Shown here piece after piece: positions 37,800 to 45,032 of a stretch of 45,934 bases of DNA. The position numbers and the translations under genes were made by a program. The first letter of the stretch is position 1. Each line of letters starts with the position of its first letter. The stretch comes from an uncultured Clostridia bacterium (GTDB lineage: Bacteria > Bacillota > Clostridia > Oscillospirales > Acutalibacteraceae). The stretch covers positions 1 through 45,934 of the forward strand of contig CANPXD010000005.1 of NCBI GenBank assembly GCA_947585615.1, in the 5' to 3' direction. Under the pieces are notes generated by a model. The model was not told where the DNA came from. It searched no databases and saw nothing but the letters and a program-made list of their open reading frames with translations.

Positions 37800-38948
37800 T
37801 TAGTTAAACATCGAATTAAATAAATCGACGTTGTCAATCGTTGAGATATTAGGACGATTAGCGTCTGAAAAAATATTATCTTTGTCTTCATTAGGCACTG
37901 CGTTATATTTAAAGTTTTTACTGTCATATTCCATAACATGAATGTGGTCATAGTCCATTTTAATAACAAGTGATAATCTTCGTGATAGCTGTTTAAAACT
38001 ATCTGTTATCGACGTATAATTACCAAAATAGCAATTATAAAATGCGTCTGGACTATAAGGCGTTGTTATTATTATTAAATCGCAGGTTAATTCTTTATCG
38101 CTATATCTCGACGGAAGCATTTTATTGATTTCAAACGGGTCAAGTATTCTTAGTAAATCAGAAAATTCAATAATCCTCGGTCTAAGCTCGTCAATAATTA
38201 AGGTATGTTCGCCTAAATATTTTTGAAAATAATCCTTTGATGAACCTGTTAAATAATAGGGCTGGTTTCTTTTTTCGGCATAATATTTTGCAAAGGTCGT
38301 CTTACCTGTACCTGCTTCCCCGTATATCCAAATTACTGTTACTCGTTTGCCCTGTGCAATCATTTCTTTTTTAAAATCTTTAGATTGTTTTTTTAATAGC
38401 TTAGAATACACATTTTCTATTTGAGTTTTATATCTTCCATATTGAGCGCCTGTTATTTGTTTCTCAACTTCTTCTTTAGTAATCAACCCTGAATATAACA
38501 AATCAAGTAAGTTCTTTATTTTCATAGAATTTTTGCTTGAAACCTCTGACAAGATGTTTTCAAGAAGCTCAATATAATCAAAATTTGCGATTACCCGAGC
38601 GGGATCGTACTGATACTTTGTTGTTGCGGTATTTGTTCTATGTACCAGATAAGCATAGCCGTTATTGCTGTTTCCTTTCCACGCTTCAATATATTGCGGC
38701 TTATCGTTAAGAAGGCTTGCAACTTTATTAAGAGAGCGTGCATTTTGAAAACTCATCATAACGTGCACATGAGCTTCAATAAGATTACCTTTTTCGTCAG
38801 TGTCTTTGTCGTGTAGAATCAGGGCATACTTTTTAGGCTTAATTTTATTTTCAATTATATCAACAAGCTTGTCTATCGAACCGGCAGGAAGATGTTTTAA
38901 CTGCTGTTCATACATCATATTTTTGTAACTGTTATTTTTACTGCTCAA
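37800..38948 (-). CDS. rep: Replication initiator/relaxase with HUH endonuclease and SF3 helicase domains
   Basis: The N-terminal half is a Rep_2-type rolling-circle initiator: the HUH motif is H60-V-H62 (EAHVHVMMSF) and the probable catalytic Tyr is Y100 in AYLVHRT. The C-terminal half is an SF3-type helicase: Walker A GEAGTGKT at 210-217, Walker B IIDE at 251-254, and motif C near LIIITTPYSP. This two-domain plan matches Reps of bacterial plasmids related to CRESS viruses and relaxases of some streptococcal mobilizable elements. The start is uncertain: I prefer the TTG at 38948 (382 aa) because AAGGAG lies 11 bases upstream. The frame is open to 39050. Hairpins at 38999-39120 lie just upstream. 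Confidence 0.88.
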   Translation of the reverse strand: MSSKNNSYKNMMYEQQLKHLPAGSIDKLVDIIENKIKPKKYALILHDKDTDEKGNLIEAHVHVMMSFQNARSLNKVASLLNDKPQYIEAWKGNSNNGYAYLVHRTNTATTKYQYDPARVIANFDYIELLENILSEVSSKNSMKIKNLLDLLYSGLITKEEVEKQITGAQYGRYKTQIENVYSKLLKKQSKDFKKEMIAQGKRVTVIWIYGEAGTGKTTFAKYYAEKRNQPYYLTGSSKDYFQKYLGEHTLIIDELRPRIIEFSDLLRILDPFEINKMLPSRYSDKELTCDLIIITTPYSPDAFYNCYFGNYTSITDSFKQLSRRLSLVIKMDYDHIHVMEYDSKNFKYNAVPNEDKDNIFSDANRPNISTIDNVDLFNSMFN

Positions 38949-38998
38949 ATCGGTGTCGTCTCCTTTCTTATTAAATTTGGTTTTTTCATATTTTTTTA

Positions 38999-39049
38999 AC
39001 ACCGTAACACCATTACGGGTGTGTGTGCATAACAAGCCCTGCACACACA
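38999..39049. repeat. Paired hairpins upstream of rep, candidate nicking origin
   Basis: ACACCGTAA pairs with TTACGGGTGT (one bulged G; 38999-39022), and TGTGTGTGC (39020-39028) pairs with GCACACACA (39041-39049) around a 12-base loop. The two share bases, so they are alternatives. HUH enzymes often nick in or near such hairpins; this role is an inference. Confidence 0.55.
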
Positions 39050-39081
39050 AAATATGTATTATTACTAATGTTTGACACCTA

Positions 39082-39120
39082 ACACCGCTGTTGCTTTTGT
39101 TTCACAACGCACAGCGGTGT
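39082..39120. repeat. 10-bp stem hairpin between the translocase and rep genes
   Basis: ACACCGCTGT (39082-39091) and ACAGCGGTGT (39111-39120) are perfect reverse complements around a 19-base loop. It lies 8 bases after the translocase stop, so it could be a terminator or part of the replication/transfer origin. T-runs are weak. Confidence 0.6.
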
Positions 39121-39127
39121 CCGATTT

Positions 39128-40528
39128 TTAGCTGTGATACTTGTTAAGCAATCTGCCAAGCTCAGCGTATACCTTAAAAGTCATACGCGGAAAATGCACA
39201 AATGATACTCTGTCGTGTAATCCGTCTGTGCTGGAAAACCAAGCGTCGCCTGCATTATAAACTCTGCCGTTATTAAAATCTTTTAGCTTGTCACTATCCC
39301 AGATTAGTCGTCCTTCATCAAGTGTAGGCTTAAAAAGAATTTTTGTTGTCATTGCAGAACGTAACATTGCAGGTAGACCACCCTCAGATACACTGGCTTC
39401 TGCTATGCTGATTATTGCAAAGCACCCTGCACTTGCGCCCATTGTTACAATACGCTTTAGCAAGCTGTCAAATGTTGCAAGGCAGTAAGTTGGGCAGTTT
39501 TTACTCGGTTTTGATGGAAACATAGTTCTACAAGAAACATATTCATCTATAAATATAAATGAAGCGTGCATTCCTGCATCCCACCATTTCACCGCATCGC
39601 CGGTTTTTTCTGACAATGTATTTAGTGTTTGTTGACGCTTAACAATGATATCAGAAAACATTTGCATAGCTTTTAATATTCCTTTTGCTTCGCCGTCTTT
39701 GTCAAGAGTAACGACCGTTGGCAAACGGCTTAATTCCGCTTGCTTGGGGTCAATTATAATAATTTTACTGTCAAAATTATCTTTTTCATAGAGAAGGGAC
39801 TGAATTAACAGGCTTATTATTCCTGTTGTCTTGCCGCTTCTTGTTTTACCGGCGCATAGAATACTGCCTGATGTTCGTAAATCAATATATGTATTCTTTT
39901 GAACAGCAAGCGTTGCCGGATTAGTCTGCTTCATTTTTTTTACTTCATTAAAAGTCAAACTAAGGTCTTGAGTTACATCTTCAATGCGAAATTTAACATT
40001 ATTAAAACTTATATCGGTATCGGTTTGAGTTACCGCATAATTAGCAAATCTTTTTTTGTTTAAAGCTGATGAAATACTGCTTGTTATATTTTGCATATTC
40101 TCAACCGTACAAGAAACTACTTTTACTGTAAGCGTGAACACGCCAAGCTCGCTTACTTCACATTTTATCTTAGGTAAGCGTTCTCCGTCTTTTAGGTTTA
40201 GCGGATTGCCGTATTCGTAGCTGCATAACACCTTACGTACCATATATTTGATACGAGTTTTATCAGGCATTATAAAGTGGATTGTAATGGCTGTTACAAT
40301 AAGTATAGCACCTATAATAAGTGAAGCACGACTTATTGTTGTAAGTGCGCATACAAGCCATTCTATAACAACTTGAAACAAATCAATATTAAAAGATATT
40401 GTTTTTAATACAAGTCTTAATATTAACGTAAAAAGGGCAATTAAAAGGCTACACATACCTAATAACAAAAGTTTCGTATTAGGTAATAAAAAGGCAACAA
40501 TTGACCTTTTTTTATTAAAATAATTCAT
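39128..40528 (-). CDS. FtsK/SpoIIIE-type DNA translocase, TcpA-like coupling protein
   Basis: The 466-residue protein has two N-terminal membrane segments (about 17-40 and 50-85), a linker domain, and an FtsK/HerA ATPase domain with Walker A GKTRSGKT at 227-234, IIIIDPKQAELS, and Walker B FIFIDE near 325-329. In mobilizable elements such proteins dock the nucleoprotein to a transfer channel (TcpA role); in actinomycete elements an FtsK-like protein alone moves DNA. Which applies here is open. It lies upstream of rep and after two small genes in the same direction, matching the transfer module of firmicute elements. Confidence 0.88.
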   Translation of the reverse strand: MNYFNKKRSIVAFLLPNTKLLLLGMCSLLIALFTLILRLVLKTISFNIDLFQVVIEWLVCALTTISRASLIIGAILIVTAITIHFIMPDKTRIKYMVRKVLCSYEYGNPLNLKDGERLPKIKCEVSELGVFTLTVKVVSCTVENMQNITSSISSALNKKRFANYAVTQTDTDISFNNVKFRIEDVTQDLSLTFNEVKKMKQTNPATLAVQKNTYIDLRTSGSILCAGKTRSGKTTGIISLLIQSLLYEKDNFDSKIIIIDPKQAELSRLPTVVTLDKDGEAKGILKAMQMFSDIIVKRQQTLNTLSEKTGDAVKWWDAGMHASFIFIDEYVSCRTMFPSKPSKNCPTYCLATFDSLLKRIVTMGASAGCFAIISIAEASVSEGGLPAMLRSAMTTKILFKPTLDEGRLIWDSDKLKDFNNGRVYNAGDAWFSSTDGLHDRVSFVHFPRMTFKVYAELGRLLNKYHS

Positions 40529-40537
40529 GATTTTTTG

Positions 40538-40891
40538 TTATGGATTCACAATCTGAATATCTTCACATTTTATGCTTAGACATTCGTTGTATTGCCCGTA
40601 AACTTTTGCCTTAACTTTCAAAGGCTTAATAAGAGAGTTCACCGGTATATTCATCCGTTTACCTACTTTAAAGGTAACGGATGAATACCGATTTGTGGTA
40701 TTCAAGATGTCACCATTATTATCAATATATTTTGTTTTATCATTGATAATAACAGCTTCAACTTTTGTACCGATAACCATTTTTGTATCATGATCTACCC
40801 ATTCTCTGCAGTCGGTGACAGAAAACTGTTTGTCAGCAGAAAATGATTCCCAATCAAAATGTAAAAATTGGGTTAATCTTTTTAATGCCAT
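40538..40891 (-). CDS. Small accessory protein of the mobilization module
   Basis: A 117-residue soluble protein, rich in beta-strand patterns in its second half (SSVTFKVGKRMNIPVNS, KVKAKVYGQYNECLSIKC). I recognise no named family with confidence; position and size resemble the DUF961/HelP-like helpers found upstream of coupling proteins in ICEs, which assist rolling-circle replication. This comparison is by context only. It starts one base into the preceding gene's stop and lies 9 bases before the translocase gene, so these genes are one operon. Confidence 0.75.
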   Translation of the reverse strand: MALKRLTQFLHFDWESFSADKQFSVTDCREWVDHDTKMVIGTKVEAVIINDKTKYIDNNGDILNTTNRYSSVTFKVGKRMNIPVNSLIKPLKVKAKVYGQYNECLSIKCEDIQIVNP

Positions 40892-41112
40892 TATTTTTCA
40901 CCTCCTTTCTCGTCAAGAGGGATTGATAAATCTAATCCCTCATAAACGATACTTCTTATAATTGACATAATTACATTTATACCGTAATTATGTTCATATG
41001 GTTCTAAACAATCAATGTTTTCAACATCGATTGTAATTGAACCTTTCACATAAGAATCTATAAATGCTTTTATTTTTATTAAAGCATTTTTTTCCTTATC
41101 TATTGATGCCAT
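40891..41112 (-). CDS. Small protein of unknown function in the mobilization module
   Basis: A 73-residue acidic protein (IDSYVKGSITIDVENIDCLEPYE near the middle). No family recognised. The AAAGGA-type ribosome-binding site before the ATG, the tight junction with the next gene and consistent direction support it as real. It appears to be the first well-supported gene of the transfer operon. Confidence 0.65.
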   Translation of the reverse strand: MASIDKEKNALIKIKAFIDSYVKGSITIDVENIDCLEPYEHNYGINVIMSIIRSIVYEGLDLSIPLDEKGGEK

Positions 41113-41183
41113 GTATAAACATCCTTTCTATTAATTTTATGTTAATTAACGGGGTGAAACCGCCCTCAAAAATATAACTGTAC

Positions 41184-41243
41184 CTAAGTAGGATGTAATT
41201 TCAGAAAATACTCTGATTTAAAGCAACAACTTATAAAATTCAT
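41184..41243 (-). CDS. Possible 19-residue peptide with a strong ribosome-binding site
   Basis: The ATG at 41243 follows a near-perfect GGAAGGAGGTG with 7-base spacing, and 19 codons lead to TAG at 41184. The peptide contains a Cys pair (MNFISCCFK). A longer in-frame reading to 41396 exists without a ribosome-binding site. It may be a leader peptide of the transfer operon or only a remnant. No homology is claimed. Confidence 0.35.
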   Translation of the reverse strand: MNFISCCFKSEYFLKLHPT

Positions 41244-41487
41244 TTTTTTCACCTCCTTCCGGGTTATCTTAATACAATCTTTTATGTATGTAGAAATTGC
41301 TTTTTTCCTGAACCTGTAGTGCCACTTAAAAAATATGGAATTTTGCTTTAACAAGTAGTTCAAGTTTATTTGCAATTCCCCTTGGCATAGAGCCAAGAGC
41401 CATACTCAATAAGTTTTTTAATTTGAATTTAACACCTCCAACTTAATAATAGAATTTTGTAATGTTTTAAAAACATAAAAAGAAAAA

Positions 41488-41578
41488 GGATTATAACATA
41501 TTTATGCATACAACCAATCTGCGCAAGCAATTGCTAAAGGCGCATTTCGGCCGTTTTAACATAAACGTGTTATAATCC
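41488..41578. repeat. 19-base inverted repeat in the large intergenic region
   Basis: The arm at 41488-41506 (GGATTATAACATATTTATG) matches the reverse complement of 41560-41578 at 17 of 19 positions. Each arm contains a TATAAT on outward-facing strands, and AGCAATTGCT (41526-41535) is a palindrome in the loop. It may be the control region of the transfer operon or an origin. The stretch 41244-41859 otherwise shows no gene with a good start and ribosome-binding site. Confidence 0.65.
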
Positions 41579-41859
41579 ATAATCAAATGATACTATTACA
41601 TAGGTGACTTGTCAATAGGAAAAAGAAAATTTCTGTTAATATTAACAAAAAAATTACTTGAAGCGCAATAAAAATTGGCAATAATTAACAATGAATAAAT
41701 ATAACAAATATTATAATAAATTGTATAAATATACAATACTTATATATCTTTGTAATACTATACTAATCTATGAAAAAAAATCTTTGATTCTGAAAGCCGT
41801 TCTGTTCGAAATAGTCGACTTTTTCTGTTTGAGGATTGTCTGTAAGTCATTCCCGCATT

Positions 41860-42108
41860 TTAACGTTCTTCCAATTTGTATGATTTCAGTTCAATGAGCA
41901 TACCTGAACCATTATGATTCATTTCAACGGTTTTGTGAAATACATTTTCGGCGTCAATAAAGAATAAGCCTATATATGGGCTTTCACTGTCGCCGAGTTC
42001 GCCGGTTCTTTTAATCGTTGTGACAGATACTTTGTATATGAGATTTGTCACAATGTTGATTTCCGTATCGGCGTTATTTAGCTTTTTTGATAATTGTTCT
42101 GTAGACAT
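41860..42108 (-). CDS. Hypothetical 82-residue protein
   Basis: The protein shows alternating beta-type segments (EINIVTNLIYKVSVTTIKRTG, SPYIGLFFIDAENVF) and a conserved-looking GSGMLIELKSYKL end. No family recognised. CGGAG lies 8 bases before the ATG. It is the last gene of the minus-strand cargo group and follows a hairpin at 42173-42204 that may separate it from the lipoprotein gene. Confidence 0.65.
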   Translation of the reverse strand: MSTEQLSKKLNNADTEINIVTNLIYKVSVTTIKRTGELGDSESPYIGLFFIDAENVFHKTVEMNHNGSGMLIELKSYKLEER

Positions 42109-42172
42109 TTTTATACTCCGTGGTTTTTATTCCCCATTTTGATTTTTTTTTGTCGGTTTTTGATAAACTTTA

Positions 42173-42204
42173 TGGCTGGACACAGTTTTATCTATGTCCA
42201 GCCA
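42173..42204 (-). terminator. Hairpin after the Thr-rich lipoprotein gene
   Basis: TGGCTGGACA and TGTCCAGCCA form a perfect 10-base stem, 15 bases after the stop on the minus strand. The T-run downstream is poor. Confidence 0.6.
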
Positions 42205-42218
42205 CGGTTTAGCGGATA

Positions 42219-42953
42219 TTATTTCTTTACGGCTCCGCAACCCGTGCATTCGTAATGGTCAATGACCTTTTTCGTACCGACTTGTACTTTTTCGTAGCCG
42301 ATAAGTTCTTCTACGAGATGACCTGTACCATAATGGTCGTGGACTTTGAGATGGTCGCCGGATACAGCTACTTCACTTTGCCCTGTTTTACGACCGATTT
42401 CAGTGAAGTCTATTCCGCATACAGAACAGTAGTAATGTGTTACGCATTTGTATCGAGGCTGTTCCTCGTAGACGGGTTCCTCACGGTATACGGCTTTGTA
42501 AGTATGCTGATGTACCGTGGTTGCAGGTTTTGCTTTTTGTGTCGTTGGAGCCTTTGTAGTCGAAGTCGACTTTTTAGTCGCTGTAGGCTCTGTTGTGCGT
42601 TTCTGTGTTGTTGCAGAAACAGTGGATTTTTTAGTCGTCGTTTCAGCGGTATGTTTCGTTGTAACAGACGAAGCGGATTTGGTTGTAACGGGTTTCGCCG
42701 GTTCTACGCCTTTTTTGTCAGTCGGAGTTTCGGCATTTTTTTGTTCGGTAACAGTTTGTCCGTCGGAAACGGATGTTGTTTCTGTTTCTGCTGTGTCGCC
42801 TTTTGCGGTAGTGCCGTCGGTCTGTGTGATGTCCTGTGTGATTTCGGTATCATTTTGCGTTACCGTTGATTCCACGGGCGCACGAGCCGTACAAGCCGTG
42901 AGAAAGCAGACCGCGAGAACTACGAGCAGAATGCTTATGAGTTTCTTTTTCAT
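42219..42953 (-). CDS. Thr/Lys-rich lipoprotein with a C-terminal Cys/His surface domain
   Basis: The 244-residue precursor has a signal peptide with lipobox FLTAC (Cys near residue 21). A long low-complexity linker rich in Thr, Ser and Lys (about 25-150, with repeated TTK/TTQK units) reaches out from the cell surface. The C-terminal domain (about 150-244) has two CxxC pairs (YYCSVCG and YECTGCG) and several His, which suggests a zinc-binding fold. Domains with this His-Thr-Tyr and CxxC pattern occur in clostridial surface proteins as I recall. Role unknown; as element cargo it may affect cell contact or surface exclusion, a guess. Confidence 0.8.
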   Translation of the reverse strand: MKKKLISILLVVLAVCFLTACTARAPVESTVTQNDTEITQDITQTDGTTAKGDTAETETTSVSDGQTVTEQKNAETPTDKKGVEPAKPVTTKSASSVTTKHTAETTTKKSTVSATTQKRTTEPTATKKSTSTTKAPTTQKAKPATTVHQHTYKAVYREEPVYEEQPRYKCVTHYYCSVCGIDFTEIGRKTGQSEVAVSGDHLKVHDHYGTGHLVEELIGYEKVQVGTKKVIDHYECTGCGAVKK

Positions 42954-43070
42954 AGTAATGTACTCTCCTTATTATAAAATTTTTGAAAATATTATTTTCA
43001 CTTATAATCCCGGCACGGTTTACCGTGCTGTTTTCTCAGATGTGATATATTAAGAATTTCGGGAAAACAA

Positions 43071-43091
43071 GGCAACTCGTTACGAGTCGCC
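43071..43091 (-). terminator. Terminator overlapping the stop of the 51-residue gene
   Basis: On the minus strand GGCGACTCG and CGAGTTGCC pair around TAA, followed by TTGTTTT. A second hairpin, GCACGG-TTTA-CCGTGC, lies at 43013-43028. Confidence 0.65.
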
Positions 43092-43235
43092 CTTATTATC
43101 TACCGTGCAAGTTATACTTGTTTGATTATGTGTTTCGGTACTGTCGTCGGCAAAAATGTGATAGGCGAGGATTCCTGTTCCTATCGTGAAACCTATGATA
43201 ATAGCTGTGACGCTTAATAACATTGTTAAAAGCAT
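43080..43235 (-). CDS. Small single-span membrane protein
   Basis: A 51-residue peptide with a membrane helix at about 5-27 and an acidic, polar tail (FADDSTETHN). GTG at 43238 or ATG at 43235 could start it, 14-17 bases after the stop of the upstream lipoprotein gene; the ribosome-binding site is weak, so it may depend on coupling. A terminator at its stop codon supports it as a real gene end. No family recognised. Confidence 0.5.
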   Translation of the reverse strand: MLLTMLLSVTAIIIGFTIGTGILAYHIFADDSTETHNQTSITCTVDNKGDS

Positions 43236-43252
43236 CACATTGATATGTTTTT

Positions 43253-44317
43253 TTAGCCTTTTATATAAGAATTGATGTCAAAAATCACTTTTTTATTTTT
43301 TTCTAAAACATCATCAACATTATCAACTGAAACATTTTTAGTGCCAATGGGATCAATGGTAAATTGTTCAAGATTTTTTCCTCTTGTGAGAAGATAATAT
43401 AAATTATATGTATTACCGTTTTCAATATCAACTCTATATCCAAAATAATATGAATCATATATTTGAAACCCTGTTGTTCCAAACTCAATTAAAGGTCCAA
43501 ACAATTCGATCTTGTTTAATTTAAGACTATATGTATCCTGTATATATGCAAAAGAATTATCAATAACTGGTGCATATTGCTCTACTAATGATTCAGAAAT
43601 AGCATTGTTACCTGTAGAATCAGTATTAATAACAATATTATACTGCAATGTTGGATTCGATGTATAATCTTCAATCGCTTTTATAGCCATTTTTCCTGCT
43701 TCAGAAGATTTAAAACATTCAATAAGGCCATTGTAAATATTATTGGCGGCTTTTTTATAATCGCCTGTTGTAAAACATTCAATATAATTATTCTTAACTA
43801 CATCTCTTAACTTATTTCCAAGTTCACCGTTCCAATCTGATAATTCAGGAACAAAATCATAGAAATTTTCATCAGATATATCAGAATATCTATGCCCGTA
43901 AATATCTATGCTGTTTTCATACTCGATTTTTAACTTTTCTTCCCATTCTTTCTCAGAATATATTGTAACATTTTCTATCAATTCGTTATAAGCCTTTTCA
44001 TTAGATTCTTTAACAAGTTCTTTAAAACTATTCTCTGCCATTTCCTCTATTTCAGAATCTTCCATATTTTCTAATTCACCTAAAGTCATTTCAGGATAGT
44101 ATATCATATTTGTACCATCTTCTTTGAAGATGAGAACAGATTCAACTTTAGCTTCTTTTGCAGGAATGGCGCTATCCTCGCTATTTACTAAAAGAAAAAT
44201 TCTGTGTTTATCTTCTAAATATCCGCTAAGCGTTGTATATTTAGATGATTTGCCACAGCCGACAAGCATTACTGCTATGAGAGCCACGCTTAAAATGACT
44301 GATAATGATTTTTTCAT
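43253..44317 (-). CDS. Lipoprotein of unknown function (element cargo)
   Basis: The 354-residue precursor has a typical signal peptide with lipobox LVGC (Cys near residue 22). The mature part has an acidic helical first half (EMTLGELENMEDSEIEEMAE) and a mixed second half. No named family recognised. I start it at the ATG at 44317 because AGGAGG lies 10 bases upstream; the longer frame to 44374 lacks a site. Its promoter carries the XRE-type operator at 44395-44431, so the divergent regulator probably controls it. Confidence 0.78.
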   Translation of the reverse strand: MKKSLSVILSVALIAVMLVGCGKSSKYTTLSGYLEDKHRIFLLVNSEDSAIPAKEAKVESVLIFKEDGTNMIYYPEMTLGELENMEDSEIEEMAENSFKELVKESNEKAYNELIENVTIYSEKEWEEKLKIEYENSIDIYGHRYSDISDENFYDFVPELSDWNGELGNKLRDVVKNNYIECFTTGDYKKAANNIYNGLIECFKSSEAGKMAIKAIEDYTSNPTLQYNIVINTDSTGNNAISESLVEQYAPVIDNSFAYIQDTYSLKLNKIELFGPLIEFGTTGFQIYDSYYFGYRVDIENGNTYNLYYLLTRGKNLEQFTIDPIGTKNVSVDNVDDVLEKNKKVIFDINSYIKG

Positions 44318-44394
44318 AGTTTTTAATATCCTCCTAAAAATATAAATTTGCAGCCAAAACCACACATTAAACATTGCACCGGCAATAATAAATA

Positions 44395-44446
44395 CTCAGT
44401 ATATTGAGCATATTCAAATTATACTCAATATCTTTAGCATAGTCAA
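44395..44446 (-). promoter_or_regulatory. Promoter of the cargo lipoprotein with overlapping operators
   Basis: On the minus strand TTGACT (44446-44441) and TATAAT (44423-44418) are 17 bases apart. ATATTGAG (44401-44408) and CTCAATAT (44424-44431) form a dyad across the -10 box, and CTCA-N6-TGAG (44395-44408) overlaps it. The divergent XRE protein is the natural candidate to bind. Confidence 0.7.
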
Positions 44447-44497
44447 GAGATTAGTTATGTTATTTTATTCATATATTATATTAAGAGATGATAGCAT

Positions 44498-44707
44498 ATG
44501 ATTTCTTACGCTCCGTTTTATAAAACCTTAAATAAAAAAGGCATAACTGAATACGCCCTGATTTTTAAGCACGGAATTCCCGCAAATACGCTCCATAGAA
44601 TGAAGCACGGCGAAGCAATTACCACAAAAACGCTTAATGAATTATGCTTCATTCTTGATTGCAGAGTTGAAGATATTTTAATTTATATAAAGAATGATAA
44701 AGAATAA
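44498..44707 (+). CDS. XRE/Cro-type helix-turn-helix regulator
   Basis: A 69-residue Cro/CI-like protein (KGITEYALIFKHGIPANTLHRMKHG, ITTKTLNELCFILDCRVEDIL) of the short YozG-like type: a DNA-binding domain only. It is divergent from the lipoprotein gene and probably represses from the dyads at 44395-44431. AGAGATGA is a weak ribosome-binding site. A terminator follows. Confidence 0.9.
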   Translation: MISYAPFYKTLNKKGITEYALIFKHGIPANTLHRMKHGEAITTKTLNELCFILDCRVEDILIYIKNDKE

Positions 44708-44737
44708 AATCCTGCTTGTTAAAGGCAGGATTTTTTA
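44708..44737 (+). terminator. Terminator after the XRE gene
   Basis: AATCCTGC and GCAGGATT form the stem, followed by T6. Confidence 0.9.
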
Positions 44738-44744
44738 TTTAATA

Positions 44745-44773
44745 TTGATTTTTAAAACAATAACTGTTATTAT
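44745..44773 (+). promoter_or_regulatory. Promoter of the toxin mRNA
   Basis: TTGATT (44745-44750) and TATTAT (44768-44773) are 17 bases apart, giving a leader of about 100 bases before the ATG at 44882. Confidence 0.65.
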
Positions 44774-44796
44774 ATCAACAGAGCTTTTGCTCTCTT

Positions 44797-44858
44797 GGAG
44801 TTATCACTGATAACGGTAGGCGGTTAGTCCTCTTAATAAAAAGAGGGCAATGCCCTCT
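44797..44858 (+). promoter_or_regulatory. Structured 5' leader of the toxin mRNA
   Basis: CCTCTT/AAGAGG (44829-44846) and AGAGGGC/GCCCTCT (44842-44858) are mutually exclusive hairpins just before the ribosome-binding site. The segment 44797-44830 is mirrored at 44995-45020. Alternative folding may control toxin translation. Confidence 0.55.
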
Positions 44859-44881
44859 AATTGATTTTAGGGGGTGATGCT

Positions 44882-44962
44882 ATGGAATATTTAGCTTTTA
44901 TAGTAATTATTCTTATCGTAGCCACGGGCTACATAATAAGCATAAAAAACGACCGCCCATAA
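44882..44962 (+). CDS. 26-residue membrane peptide, candidate type I toxin
   Basis: The peptide has one hydrophobic helix (about residues 4-21, rich in Ile/Val) and a charged end (SIKNDRP), the plan of Fst/holin-like type I toxins that depolarise the host membrane. GGGGGTG lies 5 bases before the ATG. Its stop codon is in the loop of a hairpin that serves as a two-way terminator. An antisense promoter of consensus quality faces it from the other side. The locus is too small for routine gene calling. Toxicity is an inference from architecture. Confidence 0.68.
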   Translation: MEYLAFIVIILIVATGYIISIKNDRP

Positions 44963-45027
44963 GCTCCACACTTAGGCAGTCGTTTGTCTAACTTGGGCTA
45001 ACCGTCTATCGGATAACTCCTTGTTCA
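44940..45027 (-). ncRNA. Candidate antisense antitoxin RNA, about 85 bases
   Basis: From a consensus promoter (TTGACA 45061-45056, TATAAT 45038-45033, 17-base spacer) a minus-strand transcript would start near 45027 and end at the hairpin and T-run at 44949-44944. Its 3' end is complementary to the 3' end of the toxin mRNA. No reading frame of note lies in it. RNA evidence is needed to confirm the ends. Confidence 0.6.
44945..44985. terminator. Two-way terminator shared by toxin mRNA and antisense RNA
   Basis: AACGACCGCC (44948-44957) pairs with GGCAGTCGTT (44975-44984) with one mismatch. A strong T-run exists on the minus strand and a weaker one on the plus strand. Confidence 0.75.
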
Positions 45028-45032
45028 TTTTT

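Noticed and set aside
37800-39050. Tn916-type Rep_trans relaxase (NicK/MobT)
   Set aside because: The protein has an HVH two-histidine motif and a C-terminal SF3 helicase, which point to the Rep_2 plus helicase type.
41691-41897. 68-codon plus-strand frame in the AT-rich intergenic region
   Set aside because: Composition is Asn/Tyr/Lys-rich as expected from AT-rich DNA; there is no Shine-Dalgarno, and it overlaps the 82-residue gene on the other strand.
42255-43053. Two long plus-strand frames opposite the Thr-rich lipoprotein gene (Cys/Phe-rich and Val-rich)
   Set aside because: They mirror low-complexity Thr/Lys codons of the sense gene, which has a signal peptide, lipobox and proper start.
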